Shown in pieces: positions 1 through 11,820 of a DNA stretch of 64,000 bases. The stretch lies in NCBI GenBank assembly GCA_944382965.1, contig CALWOA010000007.1, positions 1 through 64,000 on the forward strand, read 5' to 3'. Under the pieces are notes generated by a model. It was given only the letters and a program-made list of their open reading frames with translations. It made no database searches and was not told the origin of the DNA. This stretch comes from an uncultured Oscillospiraceae bacterium (GTDB taxonomy: Bacteria > Bacillota > Clostridia > Oscillospirales > Oscillospiraceae). Made by a program: the position numbers and the translations under genes. Position 1 is the stretch's first letter. Every line of letters begins with the position of its first letter.

Positions 1-270
<270 letters not shown>

Positions 271-476
271 AAAATTGTATCTTAAAGCCGAAGCTCTAAA
301 ATCAAGTTTCTGAATAATTTGCTACTAGCATTTATTACTCAAGAATTTTCGTTGGCTGTTTTTTCGCTTACGCTTAAACAATCCATATAATTGTCCAAGG
401 TGTTTCTTGTTCGTCTTTGCGTTATTCAATTTACAAGGTACAGAACTCGCTATCCGCTCTCGCGGTTAGCTTGTTT
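271..476 (-). other. rRNA operon leader region
   Basis: This stretch lies between the most downstream rrn promoter and the 16S 5' end on the minus strand. It contains no credible gene. A stem-loop (GCTA-CCGC / GCGG-TAGC) sits at about 450-471 just after the presumed start site. The rest is AT-rich leader that would hold pre-rRNA processing and antitermination signals, but I cannot point to a convincing boxA. Confidence 0.6.
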
Positions 477-505
477 ATTCTAGCACGCTCAGTTCCATTT
501 GTCAA
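477..505 (-). promoter_or_regulatory. rrn promoter P3 (closest to 16S)
   Basis: On the minus strand a perfect -35 TTGACA (500-505) is followed after exactly 17 bp by TAGAAT (477-482). An A-rich tract precedes the -35 on the upstream side, which fits an UP element for the RNA polymerase alpha subunits. It is the third of three tandem promoters upstream of 16S. Confidence 0.85.
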
Positions 506-577
506 GAACTTTTTTCAAGTTTTTTCAAATTTCTTTGAGCTTTTTCGCTTGCCGTTGCTCGCTCGAGCAACTTTTAC

Positions 578-606
578 ATATTAGCACATCTTCCAGAGTT
601 TGTCAA
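578..606 (-). promoter_or_regulatory. rrn promoter P2
   Basis: On the minus strand TTGACA (601-606), a 17-bp spacer and TAATAT (578-583). The upstream flank has the same A-rich block ending in AAAAAAGTTC that precedes P3, so the P2 and P3 modules look like copies of each other about 101 bp apart. Confidence 0.85.
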
Positions 607-693
607 GAACTTTTTTCGAGTTCTTTTAAACTTTTTCGCTATGCGCTTTGCTGTCTTTCGTTCGGTTTGTTGCCCTCGCCAGAGGGCTTGCGT

Positions 694-722
694 AGTATAC
701 CACCGGGATTCCCATTTGTCAA
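694..722 (-). promoter_or_regulatory. rrn promoter P1 (farthest from 16S)
   Basis: On the minus strand TTGACA (717-722), a 17-bp spacer and TATACT (694-699), again with A-tracts upstream of the -35. Its -35 lies only about 30 bp beyond the stop codon of the gerA-type gene, with no obvious intrinsic terminator between them. Confidence 0.85.
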
Positions 723-751
723 TAGCTTTTTTTCAATTTTTTTACATTTTT

Positions 752-2158
752 TCAGTATTGGTTTTTCTTGTCCACAGGATTGAGATTGGGATCTCTTTCC
801 TTCTGGTTTTTCAGTCTTCTGCGCAGCAGTCCTCTTCCGCTGGGATAGGGTGTCAGGAATCTTACACCCAGGCATTTCAGCGTTGCCAGATGGTAGATCA
901 GGACTGCCGTTCCTGCTGCTACCCCCCAGATTCCACAGAAGGTTGCAATACACCCCAGTACAAATCGCCACACCCGGATTCCTTCCGCCAGATCCCGGTT
1001 GGGCAGCACAAAACCGCAGATACTCGCCACGCTGACCACAATCAGCACAATGGGAGAAAGCAGCCCCGCTTCTACCGCCGCAGTGCCCACCAAAATACCA
1101 CCCACGGTGGAGACTGACTGGCCGATGGCCTGAGGCAGATGGATACCCGCCTCCTGGAGCATTTCATAGGCAATCAACAGTCCCAGCACCTCAGCCGCAG
1201 TTGTAAAGGGTATGCCTTGTTTATTGTTCATAATGATATTCAAGAGCCCCTGGGGAATCCACTCCAAATGGAATTTTACCATGGCAATATAGATTCCCGG
1301 CAGCAGCAGTCCGATAATCAAAGCCGCATACCGCAGAACGCGGATGCAGGAAGCCGTCAGAAAATCCCGGCTCCGGTCTTCCGAGCTTTCCATCAGATAG
1401 CCCAGGTCAGCTGGTGCCAGATAAGCCAAGGGCAAACCATCCACCATAAGGCCCACTCTTCCATCCAGCAATCCTTGACAGAACCTGTCCGGTCGCTCGG
1501 TGTATTGCAGTAGCGGAAAAGCCGTCGCCCGGGAGCCGGTAATATACTCTTCCACCGATGCCGGGGAGATCATGCCATCAATATCAATGGTATCCAGCCG
1601 CTGCTTCATCTGTCTGACCAAGTCCGGGTTGGTAATGCCTTCAATCCAGATCACCGCCACATTGGTAAGACTGCGCCGCCCAACAGTGGCAGCGTACAGC
1701 CGCAGATCCGGGGTTCGCAAATGTCTGCGCAGGAGGCTGGTATTGATGCGGATGGTTTCCACAAAGGCATCCTTGGGACCTTTGATGGTGTTTTCCACCT
1801 CGGGAGCGGAAGGACCCCGGCTGACACTGGTTTTGATTTCGTATGCGATGGCCCCGACTTCCGGAAACAGCACCACGCAAAAACCGTTGACCAACTTCAT
1901 GGCCACGGTTTCCATACTGTCGCAGGCCGCCGCCACACTATTATAAATGCCGCCGCGGAGGGCATTGCGGTACAGCTGCTCCATGGAATTTCCTTTTAAG
2001 TTATTGGAGATAGGCTTGAGAATGTATTCGGACATATCCGCTCCGGAAATCAGGCCGTCAATGGCATAGGCATACAGGGTAAAATTGCCGCAGTCCAGTT
2101 CCCTGGCAATAAAATCTCCCGCTCCGTCAAATTGTTTGCGGATCTGCTCATCTGTCAT
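752..2158 (-). CDS. GerA-family spore germination protein
   Basis: A 468-residue member of the GerA family (GerAA/SpoVAF type), the membrane subunits of spore germinant receptors or associated channels in the inner spore membrane. The N-terminal soluble half (roughly residues 1-260) contains the family's conserved blocks, including a [19 protein letters not shown] segment, which resembles the core 'RGP..PxxExxxRGPKxxF' region. The C-terminal half has several hydrophobic spans (about residues 265-440) and a basic tail. The start is chosen at 2158 because GAGGTG lies 7-8 bp upstream; a longer reading frame runs further but would overlap the opposite-strand NUDIX gene. The length fits the family (about 480-490). 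No partner B or C subunit lies next to it, which suits a SpoVAF-like or orphan A subunit. Confidence 0.88.
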   Translation of the reverse strand: MTDEQIRKQFDGAGDFIARELDCGNFTLYAYAIDGLISGADMSEYILKPISNNLKGNSMEQLYRNALRGGIYNSVAAACDSMETVAMKLVNGFCVVLFPEVGAIAYEIKTSVSRGPSAPEVENTIKGPKDAFVETIRINTSLLRRHLRTPDLRLYAATVGRRSLTNVAVIWIEGITNPDLVRQMKQRLDTIDIDGMISPASVEEYITGSRATAFPLLQYTERPDRFCQGLLDGRVGLMVDGLPLAYLAPADLGYLMESSEDRSRDFLTASCIRVLRYAALIIGLLLPGIYIAMVKFHLEWIPQGLLNIIMNNKQGIPFTTAAEVLGLLIAYEMLQEAGIHLPQAIGQSVSTVGGILVGTAAVEAGLLSPIVLIVVSVASICGFVLPNRDLAEGIRVWRFVLGCIATFCGIWGVAAGTAVLIYHLATLKCLGVRFLTPYPSGRGLLRRRLKNQKERDPNLNPVDKKNQY

Positions 2159-2190
2159 TTTCTTCACCTCTGGGCAATTATGCCCGGTTC

Positions 2191-2219
2191 TTGCTTTTTT
2201 ATTACGGAAATGGTATAAT
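2191..2219 (+). promoter_or_regulatory. sigma-A promoter for the NUDIX-mnmE-nifS group
   Basis: TTGCTT (2191-2196), 17-bp spacer, TATAAT (2214-2219), then about 30 bp to the start codon. It lies in the short divergent gap with the gerA-type gene. Confidence 0.7.
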
Positions 2220-2248
2220 TTTTCAAGATTATCTTGGGAGGAGTTGCC

Positions 2249-2857
2249 ATGAGCCGGATTGGACGTATTGAAAAGAAAACCGATACCCCCTATCTGAATT
2301 TCTACCAGTTGGAAGCGCAGCATCGGGACGGGCGAGTTTCCCCGTATTATATGGCATCCCGGGCAAAGGACATTGCGCATCTGAAAGCCGTCACCGGGAA
2401 AAATCCCCCCGACGGGGTAATTCTGTACGGTGTCTACGGCCCTGAGAAAGACAAACTGGTGCTGATTCGCCAGTACCGTTACCCTCTGGGCGGCTATGTG
2501 TATGAATTTCCCGCCGGTTTGATTGAGGATGGAGAGGATATGCTCAGCGCCGGCATCCGGGAAATGTATGAGGAAACCGGACTGTCTTTTGCGCCCAGAG
2601 AAAGCGGCTGCTACAGCCGCCCCTTCTTTACCACGGTGGGGATGACCGACGAAAGCTGTTCTATGGTATTCGGATACTGCTTGGGCATTCCCACCAACGC
2701 CCACCAGGAAGCGTCTGAAGAAATCCAGGTGGTATTGGCCGACCGGGCAGAATGCCGTCGGATTTTAAAAGAAGAAAATGTAGCCGTGATGTGCGCATAT
2801 ATGATGATGCACTTCATCGCAACTCCGGGAGATCCCCTGGATTTCCTGGAAGGGTAA
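2249..2857 (+). CDS. NUDIX hydrolase, ADP-ribose pyrophosphatase type
   Basis: A 202-residue NUDIX protein. The NUDIX box GX5EX7REUXEEXGU is readable as [23 protein letters not shown] at about residues 90-112, with the substrate-side LIRQYRYP segment just before it, as in ADP-ribose pyrophosphatases (NudF/YqkG type). It probably hydrolyses ADP-ribose or another nucleoside diphosphate derivative in the cytosol. ATG at 2249 is preferred to an in-frame TTG at 2234 because GGGAGGAG lies 5-6 bp upstream of the ATG. The gene is followed after 24 bp by mnmE, so the two are probably co-transcribed. Confidence 0.9.
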   Translation: MSRIGRIEKKTDTPYLNFYQLEAQHRDGRVSPYYMASRAKDIAHLKAVTGKNPPDGVILYGVYGPEKDKLVLIRQYRYPLGGYVYEFPAGLIEDGEDMLSAGIREMYEETGLSFAPRESGCYSRPFFTTVGMTDESCSMVFGYCLGIPTNAHQEASEEIQVVLADRAECRRILKEENVAVMCAYMMMHFIATPGDPLDFLEG

Positions 2858-2881
2858 ACCAAGTATAAAGGAGTTTTTTCC

Positions 2882-4243
2882 ATGTCCCATACCATCGCCG
2901 CAGTCTCCACCGGCAATCAGGTCAGCGCCATTGGCATCGTCCGCCTGACCGGAGATGACTGCATTGCCGTTTGTGATCGGGTTTTTTCTCTGCAGTCCGG
3001 GAAAACCTTAGCCGAGATTCCCGACCGGAAGCTGATGCTGGGCGCTTTGCATGACAAGCAGGGCCGCACCGTAGATCAGTGCATGGCTGTGGTCAGCCGA
3101 GGCCCCCACAGTTATACCGGAGAAGATACGGTGGAATTTCACTGCCACGGCTCCCCCGCTGTGCTGGCCGCGGCACTGGAATCGCTGTATTTAGCCGGCG
3201 CCAAGCCTGCCCGCCGGGGAGAATTTACCAAGCGGGCCTTTCTCAACGGCAAGCTGGATCTGACCCAGGCGGAAGCGGTAATCGATTTGATTGAAGCGGA
3301 CACCGCCGACGCTGCCGCCAATGCCGCCGGACAGGTAGGCGGTGTATTGCAAAAGAAGCTGGCCCCCATTTACGATGACCTGACCAACCTGTGCAGCCAT
3401 TTCCACGCGGTGCTGGACTATCCCGATGAAGATATTGAGGATTTCGCCTTGGAAAATTACAGTGCCCTCCTGCGAAAAAACGCCAAGGCGTTGTATGCTC
3501 TGCTGCAAACTTACGGCCAAGGCCGGATTCTGCGTCAAGGTGTAGCTGCCGCCATTGTGGGCAAACCCAACGTGGGCAAGTCCAGTCTCCTGAACGCTCT
3601 GGCAGGCTATGACCGGGTGATTGTCACCGACATTCCCGGCACCACCCGGGACACGGTGGAGGAAACGGTGTTGCTGGGCCACACCCGGCTGCGGCTGATT
3701 GACACCGCCGGCATCCGGGAAACCGAGGATCAAGTAGAGGCCATGGGCATTCAGCGCTCCAAAGAAGCGGTGGAAAACGCCGACCTGGTGCTGTTTGTCT
3801 GTGACGGTTCCCAGCCGCTGACCCAGGAGGATCAGGACATCATCGACCTGTGCTTGGAGTGCGAGAACGCCATTGCTCTGGTGAACAAATCCGACCTGGG
3901 CGCTCAGGTTGCTCCGGGAGATCTGCCGTTTCTGGCCGTTATTTCCATCTGTGCCAAAACCGGTCAGGGTCTGGATCAGCTGGCGGATATGGTGGATACC
4001 CTGTTTGAAGGAAAAAGCCCCTGTGACGGCTCCATCCTCACCAACGCCCGGCAATTTGACGCCTGCCGCCGGGCATACGAAGCCATGCTGCGCTGTATGC
4101 AGGGCATGCAGCTGGGGCTTACCCCCGATGCGGTACTCACCGATGTGGAGGAAGCCATGCAGGCTATGGGCGAAGTCACTGGCGCTACCGTGCGGGAAGA
4201 TATCACCGCCCGGATTTTTGAGCGCTTCTGTGTTGGAAAGTAA
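2882..4243 (+). CDS. mnmE: tRNA modification GTPase MnmE
   Basis: A 453-residue MnmE (TrmE). With MnmG it installs the (carboxymethyl)aminomethyl group at the 5 position of wobble uridine-34. The N-terminal tetrahydrofolate-binding domain starts with the typical TIAAVSTG segment; the G domain carries G1 GKPNVGKSS (about 227-235), the G3 DTAG, and an NKSD G4; the C-terminus ends in FCVGK, matching the FC(I/V)GK signature with its functional cysteine. Length is as expected. An AAGGAG site precedes the ATG. It sits between a NUDIX gene and a cysteine desulfurase gene in one transcription unit; the desulfurase could supply sulfur for the 2-thio part of the same wobble base via MnmA (24685-25767). 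Confidence 0.97.
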   Translation: MSHTIAAVSTGNQVSAIGIVRLTGDDCIAVCDRVFSLQSGKTLAEIPDRKLMLGALHDKQGRTVDQCMAVVSRGPHSYTGEDTVEFHCHGSPAVLAAALESLYLAGAKPARRGEFTKRAFLNGKLDLTQAEAVIDLIEADTADAAANAAGQVGGVLQKKLAPIYDDLTNLCSHFHAVLDYPDEDIEDFALENYSALLRKNAKALYALLQTYGQGRILRQGVAAAIVGKPNVGKSSLLNALAGYDRVIVTDIPGTTRDTVEETVLLGHTRLRLIDTAGIRETEDQVEAMGIQRSKEAVENADLVLFVCDGSQPLTQEDQDIIDLCLECENAIALVNKSDLGAQVAPGDLPFLAVISICAKTGQGLDQLADMVDTLFEGKSPCDGSILTNARQFDACRRAYEAMLRCMQGMQLGLTPDAVLTDVEEAMQAMGEVTGATVREDITARIFERFCVGK

Positions 4244-4279
4244 CGCTTTCCCATATTCAATATACAAAGGAAGAAAACC

Positions 4280-6911
<2,632 letters not shown>

Positions 6912-6923
6912 CAAACCTACACG

Positions 6924-6955
6924 GGAGGAAGCGCAAGATGCGCTTCCTCCTTTTT
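6924..6955 (+). terminator. intrinsic terminator of gdhA
   Basis: Perfect 11-bp stem GGAGGAAGCGC / GCGCTTCCTCC (6924-6934 with 6940-6950), five-base loop, TTTTT tail. Confidence 0.9.
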
Positions 6956-7026
6956 GTCCAGCCAACTGCTTGCTGGATACTGGGAATTGGGTAAAAAAGA
7001 AATCCCCCGAAATTTTTCTTTCCTGG

Positions 7027-7055
7027 TTGAAAACGGGAGCAAATTGTGGTATCTT
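7027..7055 (+). promoter_or_regulatory. promoter of the anion permease gene
   Basis: TTGAAA (7027-7032), 17 bp, TATCTT (7050-7055), 34 bp before the start codon. The -10 is imperfect. Confidence 0.5.
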
Positions 7056-7089
7056 ACAAGGCGGATTTTGTGAATTTGGAGGCGTTGAA

Positions 7090-8199
7090 ATGCTCACGCG
7101 TGTGCGCACTTTCTTTCAAAAAGAAATGGTGCTCTATATTGCCGCCCTGTGTGCCGGGGCGACCATGTTTTTGATCCCCCCGGATGGGGCTTATCTGGGA
7201 TACATTGATTTTCGGGTGCTGTGTCTGCTGCTGTGCCTGATGGCTGTGGTGGCTGGGTTTCAGGCGGTAGGCGTCTTCCGCTACATCACCTACCAGCTGC
7301 TGCGGAAGATTCACAACGGCCGGGTTCTGGGCGTAACCATGGTACTGCTTCCCTTTTTTGCTTCCATGGTGGTCACCAACGATGTGGCTCTGCTGATTTT
7401 CGTTCCCTTTTCCCTGGGGCTTTTGCAGCAGCTGGACTGCAAGAAGGCGGTCATTCCCATGCTGGTGCTGCAAACCATTGCCGCCAACCTGGGCAGTATG
7501 GCAACGCCTGTGGGCAATCCCCAGAATTTGTTCCTTTACGCTGCCTATCAGCTGTCGGCGGGAGATTTTTTTGCCGTGATGCTGCCGCTGAGTGCAGTCA
7601 GTCTTGTTTGCCTTGCCGCCGCTGCACTGCCCGTTCTTCCCGGCAGCCTGCCTCAGCTGAGCCTGAATCCTGAGTCTTTAAGCAGCCGGGGTCGGCTGGG
7701 AGTCTACGTACTTCTGTTTATCCTGTGTTTGCTGACGGTTTTCCGGCTGGTTCCTTACGTTCTGACCACGGTGGTAGTGTTGGTATGCGTAGCCTGGCTG
7801 AATCGGGAACTGCTGAAAGAACTGGACTTTGCCCTGCTAGCCACCTTTGTATGCTTCTTCATTGTGTCGGGTAATCTAGCCCGTGTGGAAGCGGTTCGTA
7901 CTTTCCTGGAGCAGCTGCTGTCTCGCAGTACCCTGCTCACATCTGTCGCTACCAGCCAGATTATCAGTAACGTTCCCGCTGCGGTTTTGCTCTCCAGCTT
8001 TACCGATCAGTGGAAGCCGCTGTTGGAAGGCGTGAACATCGGCGGCCTGGGCACCCCCATCGCATCCCTGGCCAGCCTGATTACTTTGAAGTTATACCTG
8101 CGTTCCCCTCAGGCCCACGCCGGGAAATTTCTGGGCGTGTTCCTGCTGGCAAATGTGGCAGGCCTGGTAATTCTGCTGCTGACCACCGCCGTGATCTAA
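7090..8199 (+). CDS. ArsB/CitM-superfamily membrane permease
   Basis: A 369-residue polytopic membrane protein with about ten hydrophobic helices, of the ion transporter superfamily that includes ArsB, NhaD and citrate carriers. Family-like signatures are FASMVVTNDVALL (about 95-107, the conserved TND motif) and a second, partner motif SQIISNVPAAVLL (about 281-293), plus ATPVGNPQNLF. These repeated TND/SNVP motifs form the substrate site in relatives. The substrate (dicarboxylate, arsenite or another anion) cannot be told from sequence. The start at 7090 follows a GGAGGCG site; the longer frame upstream overlaps the gdhA end and terminator. It is flanked by terminators, so it stands alone. 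Confidence 0.85.
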   Translation: MLTRVRTFFQKEMVLYIAALCAGATMFLIPPDGAYLGYIDFRVLCLLLCLMAVVAGFQAVGVFRYITYQLLRKIHNGRVLGVTMVLLPFFASMVVTNDVALLIFVPFSLGLLQQLDCKKAVIPMLVLQTIAANLGSMATPVGNPQNLFLYAAYQLSAGDFFAVMLPLSAVSLVCLAAAALPVLPGSLPQLSLNPESLSSRGRLGVYVLLFILCLLTVFRLVPYVLTTVVVLVCVAWLNRELLKELDFALLATFVCFFIVSGNLARVEAVRTFLEQLLSRSTLLTSVATSQIISNVPAAVLLSSFTDQWKPLLEGVNIGGLGTPIASLASLITLKLYLRSPQAHAGKFLGVFLLANVAGLVILLLTTAVI

Positions 8200-8209
8200 T
8201 CCCCTGCAC

Positions 8210-8250
8210 AAGAAAAAATCAGTGCCTTCGCCGGAAACAGCGAAGGCACT
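8210..8250. terminator. bidirectional terminator between permease and sdaA genes
   Basis: Perfect 11-bp stem AGTGCCTTCGC / GCGAAGGCACT (8221-8231 with 8240-8250). A run of A (8212-8217) on one side gives a U tract on the minus strand, and TTT follows on the plus strand. It serves two convergent genes. Confidence 0.85.
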
Positions 8251-8255
8251 TTTGG

Positions 8256-9479
8256 TTACATGAGCTGATTGCGCTTTCGGTTGTAAAGCTTGGCAAGACC
8301 GCCTTCGCTGGTTTCCCGGAAGCGGTGATCCAGGTTGATGCCGGTTTCCTTCATGGCCCGGCAGACCATATCGTAGCTGATATTCCGGGAGCCGGTGAGA
8401 AAATAGCTGAGGTTGCAGGCATTCATGGCCCGAACCGCCGCCACAGCGTTGCGTTCAATGCAGGGAATCTGCACCAGTCCGCAAATGGGATCACAAGTCA
8501 GGCCCAGATGGTGTTCCATAGCCACTTCTGCGGCGTACTCCACCTGATCCAGCTGCTGATGATACAGTTCTGCCAGTGCAGCGGCAGCCATGGAGCAGGC
8601 AGTACCAATCTCCGCCTGGCAGCCGCACTCAGCGCCGGAGATGGAAGCGTTGGTCTTGGTCAGGTTACCGATGATGCCCGCTGTGGCCAGTCCCCGGCAG
8701 ATCTCCTGGTCGGTAAAGCCTTGGGTGACCTGGGCATATTTCAGCACCGCCGGCAGAACGCCGCAGGCCCCGCAGGTAGGTGCGGTGACAACGGTGCCGT
8801 TGTCCGCATTCTGCTCCGCCACCGCATAGGCATAAGCGGCAATCATCTGAAATTCCTTCAGCGCCGGTTTGTCATCCCCCACGGTTTTCTCCATCAGGTA
8901 CTTGGCCTTCCGCTGGACATTCAGGCCCCCGGGCAGAACGCCGGTTTTGGACAGGCCCTCGTCAATGGAGTTTTTCATCACCTGCCAGACTTCCATCAGG
9001 AAGTCCCAGATTCCCGCCCCTTCGTTCAATTCCACATATTCACTCAGGGTCTGGATGTAGCGCCACTTGCAGAAATAGGCGATTTCCGCAAAGGAATGCT
9101 CCACATACACCTCTTCCGACGGCCCTTTCTGGGTTTCCCCGGGAATCCGGATATCTCCGCCGCCGATGGATTCCACCCGCAGACTGCCGATTTCGATATC
9201 CTGGTGGAAGGCGGAAAAGTCCATAGTATTGGGGTGCATCCCCTCCCAGGTCTGGTTGGAGAACACAACCTTCGTCCGGTCCCGGCCCAAGGTATCCAGC
9301 AGCACCCGGTCGGTACCGTGTCCCACGCCGGTTTTGCTCAGGGAGCCGTACAGGGTCACCTGGAAGGAGGTAGCCTGGGGATAACGCTGCAAAAATTCCT
9401 TGGCAGCCCGTTCCGGCCCCATGGTGTGGGAGGAAGAGGGGCCCTTGCCAATTTTATATATTTCTCGGATGGATTTCAT
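8256..9479 (-). CDS. sdaA: L-serine ammonia-lyase (Fe-S L-serine dehydratase, fused beta-alpha)
   Basis: A 407-residue single-chain L-serine dehydratase that converts serine to pyruvate and ammonia with a labile [4Fe-4S] cluster. The N-terminal beta part begins MKSIREIYKIGKGPSSSHT (the SSSHT phosphate/substrate motif); the alpha part contains APTCGACGVLPAV and later cysteines (GLTCDPICGLVQIPC) that would ligate the cluster. In Bacillus the two parts are separate sdaAB and sdaAA genes, so this is the fused form. It has its own upstream region (divergent to proS) and ends at a bidirectional terminator. With gdhA it points to amino-acid fermentation. Confidence 0.95.
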   Translation of the reverse strand: MKSIREIYKIGKGPSSSHTMGPERAAKEFLQRYPQATSFQVTLYGSLSKTGVGHGTDRVLLDTLGRDRTKVVFSNQTWEGMHPNTMDFSAFHQDIEIGSLRVESIGGGDIRIPGETQKGPSEEVYVEHSFAEIAYFCKWRYIQTLSEYVELNEGAGIWDFLMEVWQVMKNSIDEGLSKTGVLPGGLNVQRKAKYLMEKTVGDDKPALKEFQMIAAYAYAVAEQNADNGTVVTAPTCGACGVLPAVLKYAQVTQGFTDQEICRGLATAGIIGNLTKTNASISGAECGCQAEIGTACSMAAAALAELYHQQLDQVEYAAEVAMEHHLGLTCDPICGLVQIPCIERNAVAAVRAMNACNLSYFLTGSRNISYDMVCRAMKETGINLDHRFRETSEGGLAKLYNRKRNQLM

Positions 9480-9621
9480 GGATACAGCTCCGTTTCAAGT
9501 ATTCTTTCAGCAGTATACCAAATTTCCGCCTCCATGACAACGGTTTTGCCAAAAGAAATCCTTCCATGGCAGCAGAAAATTTCCAAAGGCGTAAAAGTTG
9601 CATTTTTTCCTCCCGCCCTTC

Positions 9622-9650
9622 TTGCAGTTTTTGCAAACCTGTGCTAGAAT
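9622..9650 (+). promoter_or_regulatory. proS promoter
   Basis: TTGCAG (9622-9627), 17 bp, TAGAAT (9645-9650), 43 bp before the start codon. The leader is too short for a T-box. Confidence 0.65.
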
Positions 9651-9693
9651 AATCCTTACGAAATTTTCAAAAAACCTGAGAGGATGAAATAAA

Positions 9694-11130
9694 ATGGCAA
9701 AAGAAAAGAAGGTCGAGCAAATCACCGATATGGAGGTAGACTTTGCCCAATGGTTTACCGACGTATGTAAAAAAGCCCAGCTGATTGACTACTCTTCCAT
9801 CAAAGGCGTGTTCGTTTACCGTCCCTATGGCTACGCCATCTGGGAGAATATCCAGAACATCATGGACAAGGAGTTCAAGAAGGTGGGTGTGGAGAATGTC
9901 TACATGCCCATGCTGATTCCCGAAAGCCTGCTGCAGAAGGAAAAGGATCATGTGGAAGGCTTCGCTCCGGAGTGCGCCTGGGTAACCATGGGCGGCAGCG
10001 AAAAGCTGGAAGAGCGCTACTGCATCCGTCCTACCTCTGAAACCCTGTTCTGCGAGCATTTCGCCCAGGTGATTCAGTCCCACCGGGATCTGCCCATGAA
10101 GTACAACCAGTGGTGCAGCGTGCTGCGCTGGGAGAAGACCTCCCGTCCCTTCCTGCGCCACCGGGAATTTTTGTGGCAGGAAGGCCACACCATGCATGCT
10201 ACCGCTGAGGAAGCCAAGGCTTTCACCGAGCAGATGCTGAACATCTACGCCGACTTCTGCGAAAATGTACTGGCCATGCCCGTAACCCGGGGTCAGAAGA
10301 CCGATAAGGAGAAGTTCAACGGTGCTGAGGCTACCTACACCATCGAGTGCATGATGCACGACCGCAAGGCCCTGCAGGCCGGTACTTCCCACTACTTTGG
10401 CGACGGCTTTGCCAAGGCCTTCGACATTACTTTTACCGATAAGAACAACCAGCGGGTCAATCCCCACCAGACTTCCTGGGGTGTGTCTACCCGTCTGATT
10501 GGCGGCATTATTATGACCCACGGCGATAACAACGGCCTGGTGCTGCCGCCCAAGGTTGCTCCCATCCAGGTGGTGGTTCTGCCCGTTGCCCAGCACAAGC
10601 CCGGTGTTCTGGAAGGTGCGGAGAACCTGAAGAACCGCCTGATTGCTGCCGGTTACCGTGTCAAGATGGATGACTCCGACAACTCCATGGGCTGGAAGTG
10701 CGCTGAGTACGAGATGAAGGGCGTGCCCCTGCGTGTGGAGTGCGGCCCCCGGGATCTGGAGAACGGTCAGTGCGTACTGGTTCGCCGCAACGACGGTGTC
10801 AAGACCGTTGTCAAGCTGGAGGAGCTGGAAAGCGCCGTTGCCCAGCAGCTGGAACTGGTGCATCAGGGCATGTACGAGCGGGCCAAGAAGAATCTGGAAG
10901 AGCATATCTACGAAGCCCACTCCCTGGAAGAAGCCAAGCAGCTTCAGGAAGCCAATGGCGGATTTGTCAAGACCATGTGGTGCGGTGATGTGGAATGCGA
11001 GTTGAAGATGAAGGAAGTAGCCGGTATGTCCTCTCGCTGCATCCCCTTTGCTCAGGAGCATCTGGGCGACACCTGCGCCTGCTGCGGCAAGCCCGCCAGC
11101 AAGATGATCTACTGGGGCGTAGCTTATTAA
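9694..11130 (+). CDS. proS: prolyl-tRNA synthetase (archaeal/eukaryotic type)
   Basis: A 478-residue class II prolyl-tRNA synthetase of the ProS type 3 (archaeal/eukaryote-like) group: no editing insertion, the class II motif 2 region around [20 protein letters not shown] (about 148-167), and a C-terminal zinc-binding-like domain with cysteines near the end ([10 protein letters not shown]). It ends in a tyrosine (GVAY), as in this group. Length is right (about 475-480). This form is common in Clostridia in place of the longer bacterial ProS. It is a single-gene unit with a promoter and a terminator. Confidence 0.97.
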   Translation: MAKEKKVEQITDMEVDFAQWFTDVCKKAQLIDYSSIKGVFVYRPYGYAIWENIQNIMDKEFKKVGVENVYMPMLIPESLLQKEKDHVEGFAPECAWVTMGGSEKLEERYCIRPTSETLFCEHFAQVIQSHRDLPMKYNQWCSVLRWEKTSRPFLRHREFLWQEGHTMHATAEEAKAFTEQMLNIYADFCENVLAMPVTRGQKTDKEKFNGAEATYTIECMMHDRKALQAGTSHYFGDGFAKAFDITFTDKNNQRVNPHQTSWGVSTRLIGGIIMTHGDNNGLVLPPKVAPIQVVVLPVAQHKPGVLEGAENLKNRLIAAGYRVKMDDSDNSMGWKCAEYEMKGVPLRVECGPRDLENGQCVLVRRNDGVKTVVKLEELESAVAQQLELVHQGMYERAKKNLEEHIYEAHSLEEAKQLQEANGGFVKTMWCGDVECELKMKEVAGMSSRCIPFAQEHLGDTCACCGKPASKMIYWGVAY

Positions 11131-11140
11131 GAATAACGAA

Positions 11141-11174
11141 ACAAAAACAGGTCTGGTACCAGGCCTGTTTTTGT
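11141..11174 (+). terminator. terminator after proS
   Basis: Long dyad: ACAAAAACAGGTCTGG and its near-perfect complement (one G-U pair), 11141-11156 with 11159-11174, with TTTTT in the right arm. Confidence 0.8.
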
Positions 11175-11189
11175 GTAAAGGAGGCGAAT

Positions 11190-11690
11190 ATGGATCGGAT
11201 TCTCATTATCGGGTGCTCCTGCAGTGGAAAATCCACCCTAGCCAGAGCCATGGGTAAAAAATTGCGGCTGCCGGTTGTACATCTGGATCAGCTTTGGTGG
11301 AGAGAAGGATGGCACAATGTCACCCTGGAGGAGTTTGATTCCCAGCTGGCGCAAGCCCTGAAGCAGGACCGCTGGATTATCGACGGCAACTATAGCCGCA
11401 CCATCGAGCAGCGGCTATCTCGCTGTGACACCATTATATATCTGGATTTCAGCCGCTGGACTTGTCTGTGGGGAATGTGTCAGCGTGTGCTGGGAAGCTA
11501 TGGAAAGGTGCGCCCGGATATGAGCGCAGGCTGCCCAGAACGATTTGATTGGTCTTTTGTCCGCTGGATCTGGAATTTCAATCAGGAAAACCGGGTTCAG
11601 AACTACCTGTGGATTGCCAAGGCAAAGCACGCCCAATCGGTGGTGCTGAAAAATCGGAAAGAATTGCGCAGGTTCCTGGCCTCCCTGTAA
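11190..11690 (+). CDS. P-loop NTPase, adenylate-kinase-like (FlaR/DNA topology modulation type)
   Basis: A 166-residue small P-loop kinase-like protein. Walker A is GCSCSGKSTLA at about residues 8-18; further conserved-looking segments are HLDQLWW (about 36-42) and WIIDGNYS, which are typical of the AAA_17/FlaR-like family annotated as putative DNA topology modulation protein or shikimate/adenylate kinase-like. The actual substrate is unknown. The start at 11190 follows AAAGGAGG. It lies between the proS terminator and a bidirectional terminator, perhaps expressed by read-through from proS. Confidence 0.8.
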   Translation: MDRILIIGCSCSGKSTLARAMGKKLRLPVVHLDQLWWREGWHNVTLEEFDSQLAQALKQDRWIIDGNYSRTIEQRLSRCDTIIYLDFSRWTCLWGMCQRVLGSYGKVRPDMSAGCPERFDWSFVRWIWNFNQENRVQNYLWIAKAKHAQSVVLKNRKELRRFLASL

Positions 11691-11752
11691 CGTCAAAGCC
11701 ACAAGAAAAGTTCCCCTGATCAAGCACCAATTTTTACTTTACTAAGCAAGTA

Positions 11753-11785
11753 AAAGCGCAGAGAGAAAAATTCTCTCTGCGCTTT
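11753..11785. terminator. bidirectional terminator between P-loop kinase and isomerase genes
   Basis: Perfect 15-bp stem AAAGCGCAGAGAGAA / TTCTCTCTGCGCTTT (11753-11767 with 11771-11785) with T-rich flanks on both strands (CGCTTTTT to the right). Confidence 0.85.
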
Positions 11786-11820
11786 CGCTTTTTACTATAC
11801 TTGTCCTCGGGATAATTCTC

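Noticed and set aside
752-2704. Longer 650-residue reading of the gerA-type gene on the minus strand
   Set aside because: The extra N-terminal part lies opposite the NUDIX gene, has no GerA similarity and lacks a better ribosome site; the start at 2158 has GAGGTG at proper distance.
9480-9693. Possible T-box riboswitch upstream of proS
   Set aside because: The transcript leader from the likely promoter is only about 35-40 nt and shows no specifier or antiterminator structures.
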